A DNA stretch of 14,177 nucleotides from an uncultured Alphaproteobacteria bacterium (GCA_904502245.1 CAJGDN010000021.1:1-14177); one strand, 5' to 3'. Counted from the first letter of the stretch, positions 6,657 through 13,535 are shown. Translations and numbers: made by a program. The notes: a model not told the origin generated them from the letters alone.

Positions 6657-7385
6657 ATGTTTGATTTAACAGGTAAAGTCGCACTGATTACAGGCGCAAC
6701 AGGTGGTATCGGGGCAGAAATTGCAAAAAAAATGAAACAGGCCGGCGCAACAGTTGTTGTTTCAGGTCGTAATACCGCAAAAATGGATGCGGAATTTGGT
6801 GATGAATATATCAAGATTCCAGCCGACCTGGCCCAAGAGGGGGCAGCCGTTGAATTAATTATGGATACAATAGAAAAAGCAGGTAAAATTGATATCTTGA
6901 TTAACAATGCTGGTATCACACGTGATACACTGCTGATGCGCATGACAGATGAACAATTTGACGAAGTTATTAATACAAATCTGCGTTCATGCTTTAAAAT
7001 GTGCCGTGCAGCAATTATGCCAATGATGAAAAATCGTTTTGGACGTATTATCAATATGGCGTCAATTATTGGTACAATCGGTGGACCAGGTCAGGCAAAC
7101 TATGCCGCATCAAAAGGTGGCATGATTGCAATGACTAAATCAATCGCAGCCGAGGTTGCATCACGCGGAATCACTGCAAATGCAATTGCACCAGGATTTA
7201 TCAAAACACCAATGACTGACGTTTTGCCAGAAGATTTAAAGAAAACATATCTGGCCCAGATTCCAGCCGGACGATTTGGCGAACCAGAAGATATTGCGAA
7301 CGCATGTGTGTTCTTAGCATCTGATGAGGCATCGTATATCAATGGACAAACATTACATGTAAATGGCGGTATGGGACGCTTCTAA
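6657..7385 (+). CDS. fabG: 3-oxoacyl-[acyl carrier protein] reductase
   Basis: FabG reduces 3-ketoacyl-ACP with NADPH, the first reductive step of each elongation cycle. The 242-residue protein is a short-chain dehydrogenase/reductase with the cofactor motif TGATGGIG (12-19), NNAG (83-86), Asn108, and the catalytic Ser136, Tyr149 and Lys153. The APGFIKTPMT segment (178-187) and the NGGMG ending are typical of FabG. GGAG in the end of fabD serves as the ribosome binding site. It sits two bases after fabD and four before mnmG. In many alphaproteobacteria acpP and fabF come next; here they do not. Many SDR paralogues exist, but the fabD neighbour makes FabG the clear choice. Confidence 0.95.
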   Translation: MFDLTGKVALITGATGGIGAEIAKKMKQAGATVVVSGRNTAKMDAEFGDEYIKIPADLAQEGAAVELIMDTIEKAGKIDILINNAGITRDTLLMRMTDEQFDEVINTNLRSCFKMCRAAIMPMMKNRFGRIINMASIIGTIGGPGQANYAASKGGMIAMTKSIAAEVASRGITANAIAPGFIKTPMTDVLPEDLKKTYLAQIPAGRFGEPEDIANACVFLASDEASYINGQTLHVNGGMGRF

Positions 7386-7389
7386 GAAA

Positions 7390-9033
7390 ATGCAAAAATA
7401 TGATGTGATTGTTATCGGGGGAGGGCACGCCGGGGTTGAAGCCGCGGCTGCATCCGCACGACGTGGCGCAAAAACACTGTTGTTAACCCAGGCATTGTCT
7501 GATTTAGGGGCACTGTCGTGCAACCCCAGTATTGGTGGGCCCGGTAAATCACAAATGGTGGCTGAAATGGATGCGTTTGGTGGCGTCATGCCACGGGCAG
7601 CCGATCGGGCCGGCATTCACTGGCGCACACTGAATGCAACACATGGCGCAGCAACCCAGGCACTGCGCGCACAAATTGACCGTAATCTGTATCATGATGC
7701 AATTGTTGATATTTTGAGCGAATATAAAAACCTGGATTTAATATTTGAAGCAGTTGAAGATTTGGATGTTAATAATGCAATCGTTAATGCTAAATACCAG
7801 GCACGCGCAATTATTCTGACAACAGGTACTTTTCTGCAAGGCGTAGTTACACGTGGCGCAGAAAAAATCTCATCAGGGCGTTTGCAAGATGACGGCACAT
7901 ATCAAGAGGCGGACAAAAATATTTCTGCCGTTTTATCAGCAGCAGGGTTTAAATTACTGCGATTAAAAACAGGAACACCTGCACGTATAAAACGCGAATC
8001 CATTGATTTTTCAGTTTGCGAAATTCAGCCAGGCGATAATCCACATGATTGGTTCAGTAACGGGGATGAAAATAACAATTATGATTCTGTTTGCTATATT
8101 ACACACACAACAGAACACACACATAATGTTATTCGCGAAAATATCAAAGATGCACCAATGTATAATGGTGATATTGTGGGAACTGGTCCACGTTATTGCC
8201 CCAGTTTGGAAGACAAGGTTATGCGCTTTCCAGAACATACATCACATCATGTATTCTTGGAACCAGAAGGATGGAACAGCGATTTAATTTATCCAAATGG
8301 GATTTCAACCAGTTTTGGCAGCGATGTTCAAGACAAATGGATTCATACAATCCCAGGTCTGGAAAATGCAGAAATCGTGCGTTACGGATACGCAATTGAA
8401 TACGATGCAATTGATGCGCGTGCACTGAATGATAAACTGCAAAGCAAAGATATTCCGCATATGTTCTTTGCGGGACAAATTAACGGCACATCGGGATATG
8501 AGGAAGCTGCCGCCCAGGGTTTGATTGCAGGTGCAAATGCCGCAGCATATGCAATGGGGTTGGACGAATTAAAAATAGATAGAACAAATTCTATGATTGG
8601 TGTTTTGATTGACGATATAACAACACTGGGGGTTGATGAACCATACCGAATGTTTACATCACGCGCAGAATATCGTCTGTCGCTGCGCGCAGACAATGCA
8701 ATTGCACGACTGGGGCCAATCGGTGTAAACCTAGGATTAATTTCCCAATCGGATTTTGATAAAAAGTTTGCTAAACGTGCTGAAAAAATCGCAGAAAATG
8801 ACAAATTCTATGCAGGATATATCGCACGCAACGAACGTGAAATTGCCGCATACAAACGTGATGCAGAATTAAAAATTCCAACAGATTTTGTGTACACTGG
8901 TTTGCCAGGATTGACCAATGAACTGATTGAAAAATTAACCGCTGCGCGTCCAGAAAACATCGCCAGTTTGTCCAGAATACCTGGCATGACACCGGCAGGG
9001 ATTATGGTTGTCTTGCGTAAGATTAAGGCATAA
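7390..9033 (+). CDS. mnmG: tRNA uridine 5-carboxymethylaminomethyl modification enzyme MnmG, shortened C-terminal domain
   Basis: MnmG (GidA) works with the GTPase MnmE to modify U34 of tRNAs, using FAD. From the ATG at 7390 the protein has 547 residues and begins MQKYDVIVIGGGHAG, with the FAD-binding GGGHAG at 10-15. Other landmarks are CNPSIGG (44-50), GPRYCPS (266-272), IYPNGISTS (300-308), GQINGTSGYEEAAAQG (362-377) and EPYRMFTSRAEYRL (417-430). The E. coli protein has 629 residues. Alignment from memory shows the difference as one gap of about 75 residues between FAKRAEKI and YAGYIAR (around residues 460-480), in the helical domain. No frameshift is evident: the frame and codon use continue smoothly. 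An in-frame ATG at 7363 would overlap fabG. A terminator follows. Confidence 0.94.
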   Translation: MQKYDVIVIGGGHAGVEAAAASARRGAKTLLLTQALSDLGALSCNPSIGGPGKSQMVAEMDAFGGVMPRAADRAGIHWRTLNATHGAATQALRAQIDRNLYHDAIVDILSEYKNLDLIFEAVEDLDVNNAIVNAKYQARAIILTTGTFLQGVVTRGAEKISSGRLQDDGTYQEADKNISAVLSAAGFKLLRLKTGTPARIKRESIDFSVCEIQPGDNPHDWFSNGDENNNYDSVCYITHTTEHTHNVIRENIKDAPMYNGDIVGTGPRYCPSLEDKVMRFPEHTSHHVFLEPEGWNSDLIYPNGISTSFGSDVQDKWIHTIPGLENAEIVRYGYAIEYDAIDARALNDKLQSKDIPHMFFAGQINGTSGYEEAAAQGLIAGANAAAYAMGLDELKIDRTNSMIGVLIDDITTLGVDEPYRMFTSRAEYRLSLRADNAIARLGPIGVNLGLISQSDFDKKFAKRAEKIAENDKFYAGYIARNEREIAAYKRDAELKIPTDFVYTGLPGLTNELIEKLTAARPENIASLSRIPGMTPAGIMVVLRKIKA

Positions 9034-9038
9034 AAAAA

Positions 9039-9059
9039 CCGGCAAATGCCGGATTTTTT
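9039..9059. terminator. Bidirectional terminator between mnmG and the minus-strand 91-residue gene
   Basis: CCGGC (9039-9043) pairs with GCCGG (9048-9052) around AAAT and is followed by T6 (9054-9059) for plus-strand transcripts. On the minus strand the same stem is followed by seven T (the A run at 9032-9038). It separates two convergent genes whose stop codons are about 24 bases apart. Confidence 0.85.
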
Positions 9060-9333
9060 ATTTCACATGTGCAACTGCCATGGCGCGTTGCGCTTCTTGG
9101 CATAATAATGTGTAGCGACCTTTTAGCAAAAAATTAATAATGCGTGATTCTGCGTCAGTTAATGGATGCTGAAAACCATTTGTTTCATAAACAAAACATT
9201 TTGGCAGACCAGATTCATCACAATAAATAAAAACCGTATTCTTTTTCGAAAATACACGATATTCGCCCGGCCATTTCTTTATCTGGTGCGCGCTGTTAAT
9301 TGTTGTAAAAACATCTTTCACTGTCATTGACAT
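9058..9333 (-). CDS. Unrecognised protein of 91 residues
   Basis: I do not recognise a family. The protein starts MSMTVKDVFTTINSA and contains two likely beta-strands (EYRVFSKKNTVFIYCD and PKCFVYETNG), then a helical C-terminal half with LTDAESRIINFLLKGRYTLLCQEAQRAMAVA. There is no signal peptide or membrane helix; three cysteines are scattered. The start at 9333 is chosen because AGGGG lies six bases upstream and a strong minus-strand promoter (9371-9399) predicts a transcript beginning near 9364, which excludes the longer frame starting at 9399. It is a single-gene unit, divergent from ileS and convergent with mnmG. The small fold could suit a regulatory or binding role, but nothing in the sequence says so. 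Confidence 0.75.
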   Translation of the reverse strand: MSMTVKDVFTTINSAHQIKKWPGEYRVFSKKNTVFIYCDESGLPKCFVYETNGFQHPLTDAESRIINFLLKGRYTLLCQEAQRAMAVAHVK

Positions 9334-9370
9334 AGGATTCCCCTGTTGCTTAGTTCTATTTCCGGGGGAA

Positions 9371-9399
9371 TTTATAGGATACTTATGCCATTTCGTCAA
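9371..9399 (-). promoter_or_regulatory. Minus-strand promoter of the 91-residue gene
   Basis: Read on the minus strand, TTGACG (9399-9394) and TATAAA (9376-9371) are separated by exactly 17 bases; each hexamer matches consensus at five of six positions. Transcription would start near 9364, leaving a 31-base leader with a good ribosome binding site. Confidence 0.72.
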
Positions 9400-9413
9400 G
9401 TAATTTTTATACT

Positions 9414-9424
9414 GTATTCAATAC
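9414..9424. promoter_or_regulatory. Interrupted palindrome between divergent promoters
   Basis: GTATT-C-AATAC is an 11-base palindrome lying between the minus-strand -35 box (9394-9399) and the plus-strand TTGCAT (9425-9430). Its position would suit an operator affecting both promoters, but it is short and AT-rich and may be chance. Confidence 0.25.
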
Positions 9425-9453
9425 TTGCATTTTTGTTTTATACGTTGTATTCT
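9425..9453 (+). promoter_or_regulatory. Candidate promoter for the ileS leader
   Basis: TTGCAT (9425-9430) and TATTCT (9448-9453) are 17 bases apart. This would start transcription near 9460, only about three bases before the leader ORF ATG at 9463, making that ORF nearly leaderless (a GTG at 9460 is in frame). Alternative -10 elements are TATACT (9408-9413), whose -35 is weak, and TATACG (9439-9444). The true start cannot be decided by eye. Confidence 0.38.
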
Positions 9454-9462
9454 GGGGAAGTG

Positions 9463-9495
9463 ATGAAATTAACAACAATAATTATTATTAAATAA
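9463..9495 (+). CDS. Isoleucine-rich leader peptide (MKLTTIIIIK) upstream of ileS
   Basis: A ten-codon ORF with stop TAA (9493-9495) contains four consecutive isoleucine codons (ATA, ATT, ATT, ATT at 9478-9489). GGGGAAG lies immediately upstream (9454-9460) as a possible Shine-Dalgarno sequence. It sits between a candidate promoter and an intrinsic terminator, about 100 bases before the isoleucyl-tRNA synthetase start. A run of codons for the amino acid handled by the downstream gene is the hallmark of leader peptides in ribosome-mediated attenuation. The run is AT-only, so chance cannot be excluded, but the combination with the terminator and the identity of the gene is persuasive. Confidence 0.62.
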   Translation: MKLTTIIIIK

Positions 9496-9502
9496 TGGAC
9501 AC

Positions 9503-9544
9503 TGCGCTTTGGCGGTGGCTGGGGCGCATGGGCGCCCTTTTTTT
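9503..9544 (+). terminator. Attenuator: terminator hairpin with competing antiterminator, upstream of ileS
   Basis: GGGCGC (9522-9527) pairs with GCGCCC (9532-9537) around ATGG and is followed by seven T (9538-9544). TGCGC at 9503-9507 can instead pair with GCGCA at 9524-9528, which would remove the terminator's 5' arm. A ribosome at the leader stop codon would cover the 9503-9507 segment and permit termination; one stalled on the Ile codons would leave it free and permit readthrough. Only 22 bases separate the T run from the ileS ATG, so no promoter fits after it. The terminator is clear; regulation is inferred. Confidence 0.8.
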
Positions 9545-9566
9545 AATATAAAGACGGAGTAAAAAT

Positions 9567-12500
9567 ATGGCATACCCAAAAACAGACCCACGTGCAGATT
9601 TTCCTGCGTTGGAACAACAGGTGTTAGAATACTGGCGTGAAAATAACACTTTTCATAAGTCTTTGGAACAAACAAAACAAGGACACCCGTTCAGTTTCTT
9701 TGATGGTCCGCCCTTTGCAAATGGTAAGCCGCACTGGGGGCATTTAGGGGTATCTGTTGTAAAAGATATGATTTCTCGTTTCCAGACAATGAACGGAAAA
9801 TTTGTTCGCCGTGAATTAGGATGGGATTGTCATGGGTTGCCCGCAGAAAATTCTGTTGAAAAAAAACAAGGCCGCGCTGCCAAAGATATTGTCGCAACAG
9901 ACGGCATCAATGCATTCTGTGATATGTGTCGCACAGACGTTATGACATATACAAATGAATGGAATCGTTTTATTACACGCATGGGTAGATGGGTTGATAT
10001 TGGTGATGAATATGGTTATAAGACCATGAATAAAAACTATATGGAATCTATGCTGTGGACATTAAAATCACTGTATGAAAAAGGATTGTTGTATAAAGAT
10101 TACAGCGTAAATCCATTTGACTGGGTCAATGGGACAGTTGTATCAAATTCCGAAGCATCCAGTGATTATCGCGAAATTGTTGATGATGCAGTAACCGTTT
10201 GGTTTGAATTAGAAAACGGCGACCGCGCGATTGCATGGACAACAACACCATGGACATTGCCGGCAAATTCGGCATTGGCAGTTAATCCAAACATGGAATA
10301 CCTGCGTATGCAAGATAGCGACGGTGCAATTTATGTTATTGCAGCATCGCGTTTAAAGGCATATGAAAAACAATTTGCAAACGCAACCGAAATTGGACGC
10401 GTAAAAGGTTCTGATTTGGTGGGTATGCACTATGCGCCGTTGTTCCCATATTATGCAGGTCAGTCTGATTTATTATTCCAGGTAATTCCGGCAGACTATG
10501 TTTCCGATGGTGATGGTACAGGTATTGTTCATATTGCACCTGCGTATGGTGCCGATGACTTTTGGGCGGCAAAAAATATTGATGCAAAATTCCCAGTATT
10601 GTTAAATGTGGACAGTTATGGAAATTTTGATGAAACAGTTGTGGATTTTGCAGGGCAAAATATCTTTGCGGCAACACCTGGGATTTTAGAATGGCTGAAA
10701 TCAAATGGACGACTGGTTAAAAAAGAACAATATAAACATTCATATCCATTTGGCGACCGCAGTAAGGAAAAACTGATTTATCGCGCGACAGATTCTTGGT
10801 ATATCGATGTGCCAAAGATTAAAGATAAACTGATTGCAAATAATGCGTTGGTCAACTGGACCAGTGCAGGTGAACGTTTCCGTTCATGGATTGAAAATGC
10901 ACGTCCATGGTCAATTTCACGAAATCGTTTCTGGGGGATGCCATTGCCAATCTGGGAAAAAGATGGCGAATTCAAAATATTTGGTTCAATCGCAGAATTA
11001 GAAGAATTCTTTGGGGTTGAGGTTGCAGACCTGCATCGTCCGACATTAGATAAACTGGAAAAAGATGGGTGGACGCGTATTCCAGACGTTTTGGATTGTT
11101 GGGTAGAATCAGGTTCTATGCCATGGGCATCACTGCACTATCCGTTTGAAAATGCAGAACGCTTTGCGGCGACATTCCCGGCCGATTATATTATCGAAGG
11201 TCAGGACCAGACACGTGGTTGGTTCTATGCGCTGATGGTGTTGGCAACGGCGTTGTTTGATAAACCTGCATTTAAATGCGTTTCTGCAAATGGTATGGTT
11301 GTGGACGAGAATAAGAAAAAATTCTCGAAATCATTGCGCAACTTTGTTGACCCAAGCGAACAAATTGAACAATATGGCGCAGATGCAGTGCGTTTGTATA
11401 TCTTGGGTTCTAATTTTATGAAGGCAGAACCGGTTCCTGTTGATAAAGAAGGCAAGGTTTTCGTTGAATCAACAAAAACAATTCAGACACCGCTGTGGAA
11501 TGCGTATCACTTCTTTACATTATATGCGAACGCAGGTAATGTTGTTGCACATGAAATTACAGAAGGTGCAACTGCGTTGGATAAATATATCTTGGCAGAA
11601 TTAGACGTTTTGATTGCAGCGGTAACAAATTCACTGAATGAATATAAACCAGATGTGGCAATTAAAGAATTTGTTAGATTCTTGGACATCCTGAACAACT
11701 GGTATATCAGACGTGGTCGTGCACGTTTCTGGGACGAAGAACAGGCAGCGTTTGATACACTGTATACCGTGTTGGTAAAGTTCTGTCGCGTAATTGCGCC
11801 ATTTGCACCATTTGTCGCAGAATATATTTTCAGAAATCTGACAGGTGGGGAATCTGTTCATTTAACACAATTCCCATCAGCAGGCACAGTTGATACAAAA
11901 ATCGTAGATGATATGCGTCGCGTACAATCAATTGTATCTGTTGGAAAACAGTTGCGCGAACAATATAAACTGCGTAATCGTTTGCCGTTAAATTCACTGA
12001 CGGTGGCGGGTGCAAATATGCCGGAATATGCCGACATTATCAAAGATGAATTAAATGTAAAATCTGTTGCGTTTAATGAAACATTTGATGATGTGGCAGA
12101 CAGTTTTGTTTATCTGATTACACCAAAGATTGGTGCGCGTCTGGGTGGTGCATTGCGTGATATTATCCCGGCGGTAAAACGCGGTGATTATCAAGTTGCG
12201 GGTGATAAATTATTGACCGCAGGACATGAATTAAATTCAGATGAATTTGAAATGCGTCTGACTGTGCGTGATGGTGTTACAGGTGCGGCATTGCCAGATA
12301 ATACGGCAGTGGTCGTTCTGGATACAGAGGTTAATTCTGATCTGATTGCCGAAGGTTTGGCAAATGATGCATTGCGCTTTATCCAAGATACGCGCAAGGC
12401 AGCGGGATTAGATGTATCAGACCGCATCGTTATGACATACTGTGCCGACCCGGCATTGGCAATCGCAATCGAACAGCATAAAAAACGCATTATGCGCGAT

Positions 12501-12590
12501 GCGTTAATTGTTGAAATGATGACAGGTGATGGTGAATACAACCAAGACATCGAAGGGTATTCATTCAGCATTTCTGTTAACAAGGCATAA
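9567..12590 (+). CDS. ileS: Isoleucyl-tRNA synthetase, eukaryote-like (type 2) class
   Basis: IleS charges tRNA-Ile and edits misactivated valine. The 1007-residue protein has FFDGPPFANGKPHWGH with the HIGH-type motif HWGH (56-59), the CP1 editing domain with TTTPWTLPAN (about 225-234) and GTGIVHIAPAYGADD (about 317-331), and the KMSKS-type motif KFSKS (585-589). A helical anticodon-binding region and an extended C-terminal part follow. It lacks the C-terminal zinc-binding cysteine cluster of standard bacterial IleS, and the length and motif context fit the type 2 class found in eukaryotes, Rickettsiales and some other bacteria, members of which are often insensitive to mupirocin. GGAG at 9556-9559 precedes the ATG by seven bases. 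An 85-residue gene follows after 11 bases. Confidence 0.96.
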   Translation: MAYPKTDPRADFPALEQQVLEYWRENNTFHKSLEQTKQGHPFSFFDGPPFANGKPHWGHLGVSVVKDMISRFQTMNGKFVRRELGWDCHGLPAENSVEKKQGRAAKDIVATDGINAFCDMCRTDVMTYTNEWNRFITRMGRWVDIGDEYGYKTMNKNYMESMLWTLKSLYEKGLLYKDYSVNPFDWVNGTVVSNSEASSDYREIVDDAVTVWFELENGDRAIAWTTTPWTLPANSALAVNPNMEYLRMQDSDGAIYVIAASRLKAYEKQFANATEIGRVKGSDLVGMHYAPLFPYYAGQSDLLFQVIPADYVSDGDGTGIVHIAPAYGADDFWAAKNIDAKFPVLLNVDSYGNFDETVVDFAGQNIFAATPGILEWLKSNGRLVKKEQYKHSYPFGDRSKEKLIYRATDSWYIDVPKIKDKLIANNALVNWTSAGERFRSWIENARPWSISRNRFWGMPLPIWEKDGEFKIFGSIAELEEFFGVEVADLHRPTLDKLEKDGWTRIPDVLDCWVESGSMPWASLHYPFENAERFAATFPADYIIEGQDQTRGWFYALMVLATALFDKPAFKCVSANGMVVDENKKKFSKSLRNFVDPSEQIEQYGADAVRLYILGSNFMKAEPVPVDKEGKVFVESTKTIQTPLWNAYHFFTLYANAGNVVAHEITEGATALDKYILAELDVLIAAVTNSLNEYKPDVAIKEFVRFLDILNNWYIRRGRARFWDEEQAAFDTLYTVLVKFCRVIAPFAPFVAEYIFRNLTGGESVHLTQFPSAGTVDTKIVDDMRRVQSIVSVGKQLREQYKLRNRLPLNSLTVAGANMPEYADIIKDELNVKSVAFNETFDDVADSFVYLITPKIGARLGGALRDIIPAVKRGDYQVAGDKLLTAGHELNSDEFEMRLTVRDGVTGAALPDNTAVVVLDTEVNSDLIAEGLANDALRFIQDTRKAAGLDVSDRIVMTYCADPALAIAIEQHKKRIMRDALIVEMMTGDGEYNQDIEGYSFSISVNKA

Positions 12591-12601
12591 AGGAGTAAGT
12601 T

Positions 12602-12859
12602 ATGGCAAAATATTATTGTAGAAAATATTTTTACCCAGAAAAATACGATAGATACAAATGTGAACAAAATGAACTGCGAGTATGTCCGCGCGAATGTTGT
12701 TCTTCTAGTTGGTGTTCACACAAATTGTATTTGGATAACGAACAGTTCGCAGTACTGGACAGTTTTCGTGTTGTAAAGGCACAAAATCTGGAAATCTTGA
12801 AACAAAATAAACAGATTATTGAAAAACTGGCATTGCAACAATTACAGAAATTAAAATAA
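12602..12859 (+). CDS. Unrecognised cysteine-rich protein of 85 residues
   Basis: I do not recognise a family. The ORF has a strong AGGAG at 12591-12595, six bases before its ATG, and its stop overlaps the nth start as TAATG, so it is almost certainly translated. The N-terminal half (1-42) is rich in Tyr, Arg and Cys, with Cys6, Cys20, Cys28, Cys32, Cys33, Cys38 and His40, suggesting a metal-binding or disulfide-bonded fold. The C-terminal half (about 46-85) is a Leu/Gln/Lys-rich stretch with heptad-like spacing that should form a long amphipathic helix or coiled coil. Placement between ileS and nth is consistent with a nucleic-acid-related role, but that is only suggestive. No signal peptide is visible. 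Confidence 0.8.
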   Translation: MAKYYCRKYFYPEKYDRYKCEQNELRVCPRECCSSSWCSHKLYLDNEQFAVLDSFRVVKAQNLEILKQNKQIIEKLALQQLQKLK

Positions 12860-13506
12860 TGACACCGGCACAATATTTTGATGCAGTTATACCGACCGTT
12901 GATATGACAATTCGGTCGGAACTGTATCATACAAATGAATTTAATTTTGCAGTGGCGGTGATTTTATCTGCCCAGGCGACTGATAAAAAAGTGAACGAAG
13001 TTACACCTGAATTATTTCGCGTGGCACCAACACCACAAAAAATGTTAAACCTGGGGATTGATGGACTGAAAGAACATATACGCGTTATTTCTTTCTTTAA
13101 TAACAAGGCAAAAAATATTATCGCGTTGGCCGAAATTCTGGCGGCGGAAAATATTACAGATACTTTCCCAGAAAAATATCACAATCGTGATGAATTGATG
13201 AAATTGCCGGGAATTGGTCAAAAGACGGCTAATGTTGTTTGCAATGTTTTATGGGGCGCACCGAATATTGGTGTGGACACTCATGTTTTTCGCAATGCAC
13301 ACAGATATGGTTGGGTTAGTGATTCCGACAACACACCAGAAAAGGTTGAGACAAAATTATTAAAGAAAATTCCGCGCGAATATCATCCGGTTGTTAATCA
13401 CGTTATGGTTCTGCATGGACGTTATGTTTGCAAGGCAGTAAAACCAAACTGTGAAATTTGCGCCGCAGCAGAATTTTGCCCGTTCAGAAAAAAAATTCAG
13501 AAATAA
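12859..13506 (+). CDS. nth: Endonuclease III, DNA glycosylase/AP lyase
   Basis: Nth removes oxidised pyrimidines from DNA and cleaves the resulting abasic site, in base-excision repair. The 215-residue protein matches the usual length (about 211). It has ILSAQATD (35-42), the helix-hairpin-helix LPGIGQKTA (116-124) containing catalytic Lys122, and the VDTH motif with catalytic Asp140. The iron-sulfur cluster cysteines are Cys191, Cys198, Cys201 and Cys207 in the standard C-X6-C-X2-C-X5-C spacing. The ATG overlaps the preceding stop codon by one base, so it is probably translationally coupled. The gene ends in a bidirectional terminator shared with rpsO. Nothing is unusual in the protein. Confidence 0.96.
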   Translation: MTPAQYFDAVIPTVDMTIRSELYHTNEFNFAVAVILSAQATDKKVNEVTPELFRVAPTPQKMLNLGIDGLKEHIRVISFFNNKAKNIIALAEILAAENITDTFPEKYHNRDELMKLPGIGQKTANVVCNVLWGAPNIGVDTHVFRNAHRYGWVSDSDNTPEKVETKLLKKIPREYHPVVNHVMVLHGRYVCKAVKPNCEICAAAEFCPFRKKIQK

Positions 13507-13532
13507 AAACACCGGCATTTGCCGGTGTTTTT
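13505..13532. terminator. Bidirectional terminator between nth and rpsO
   Basis: CACCGGC (13510-13516) pairs with GCCGGTG (13521-13527) around ATTT, and the helix extends through A13505-A13509 against T13528-T13532. The flanking A and T runs give a U tract in both directions, ending both nth (stop 13504-13506) and rpsO (stop 13536-13538). The core matches the terminators after accC and mnmG. Confidence 0.92.
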
Positions 13533-13535
13533 ATA

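Noticed and set aside
5805..7342. Minus-strand open frames of 80-164 codons opposite fabD and fabG
   Set aside because: They are low-complexity Ala/Ser/Ile-rich products of antisense reading of well-supported genes.
7363..7389. Upstream ATG for mnmG inside the fabG end
   Set aside because: The nine extra residues do not match MnmG N-termini, and the frame would overlap fabG by 23 bases; ATG 7390 starts right at the conserved FAD-binding region.
9334..9399. Longer N-terminus for the minus-strand 91-residue gene
   Set aside because: The extension covers the strong promoter at 9371-9399, and the ATG at 9333 has a good Shine-Dalgarno sequence.
9454..9566. T-box riboswitch upstream of ileS
   Set aside because: The leader is only about 110 bases, too short for a specifier stem I, and the conserved T-box sequence AGGGUGGNACCGCG is not present; GGCGGTGGC at 9511-9519 is only a loose resemblance.
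12191..12667. Minus-strand 158-codon open frame opposite the ileS end
   Set aside because: It overlaps ileS and the start of the 85-residue gene and has no family resemblance. It is a shadow frame.
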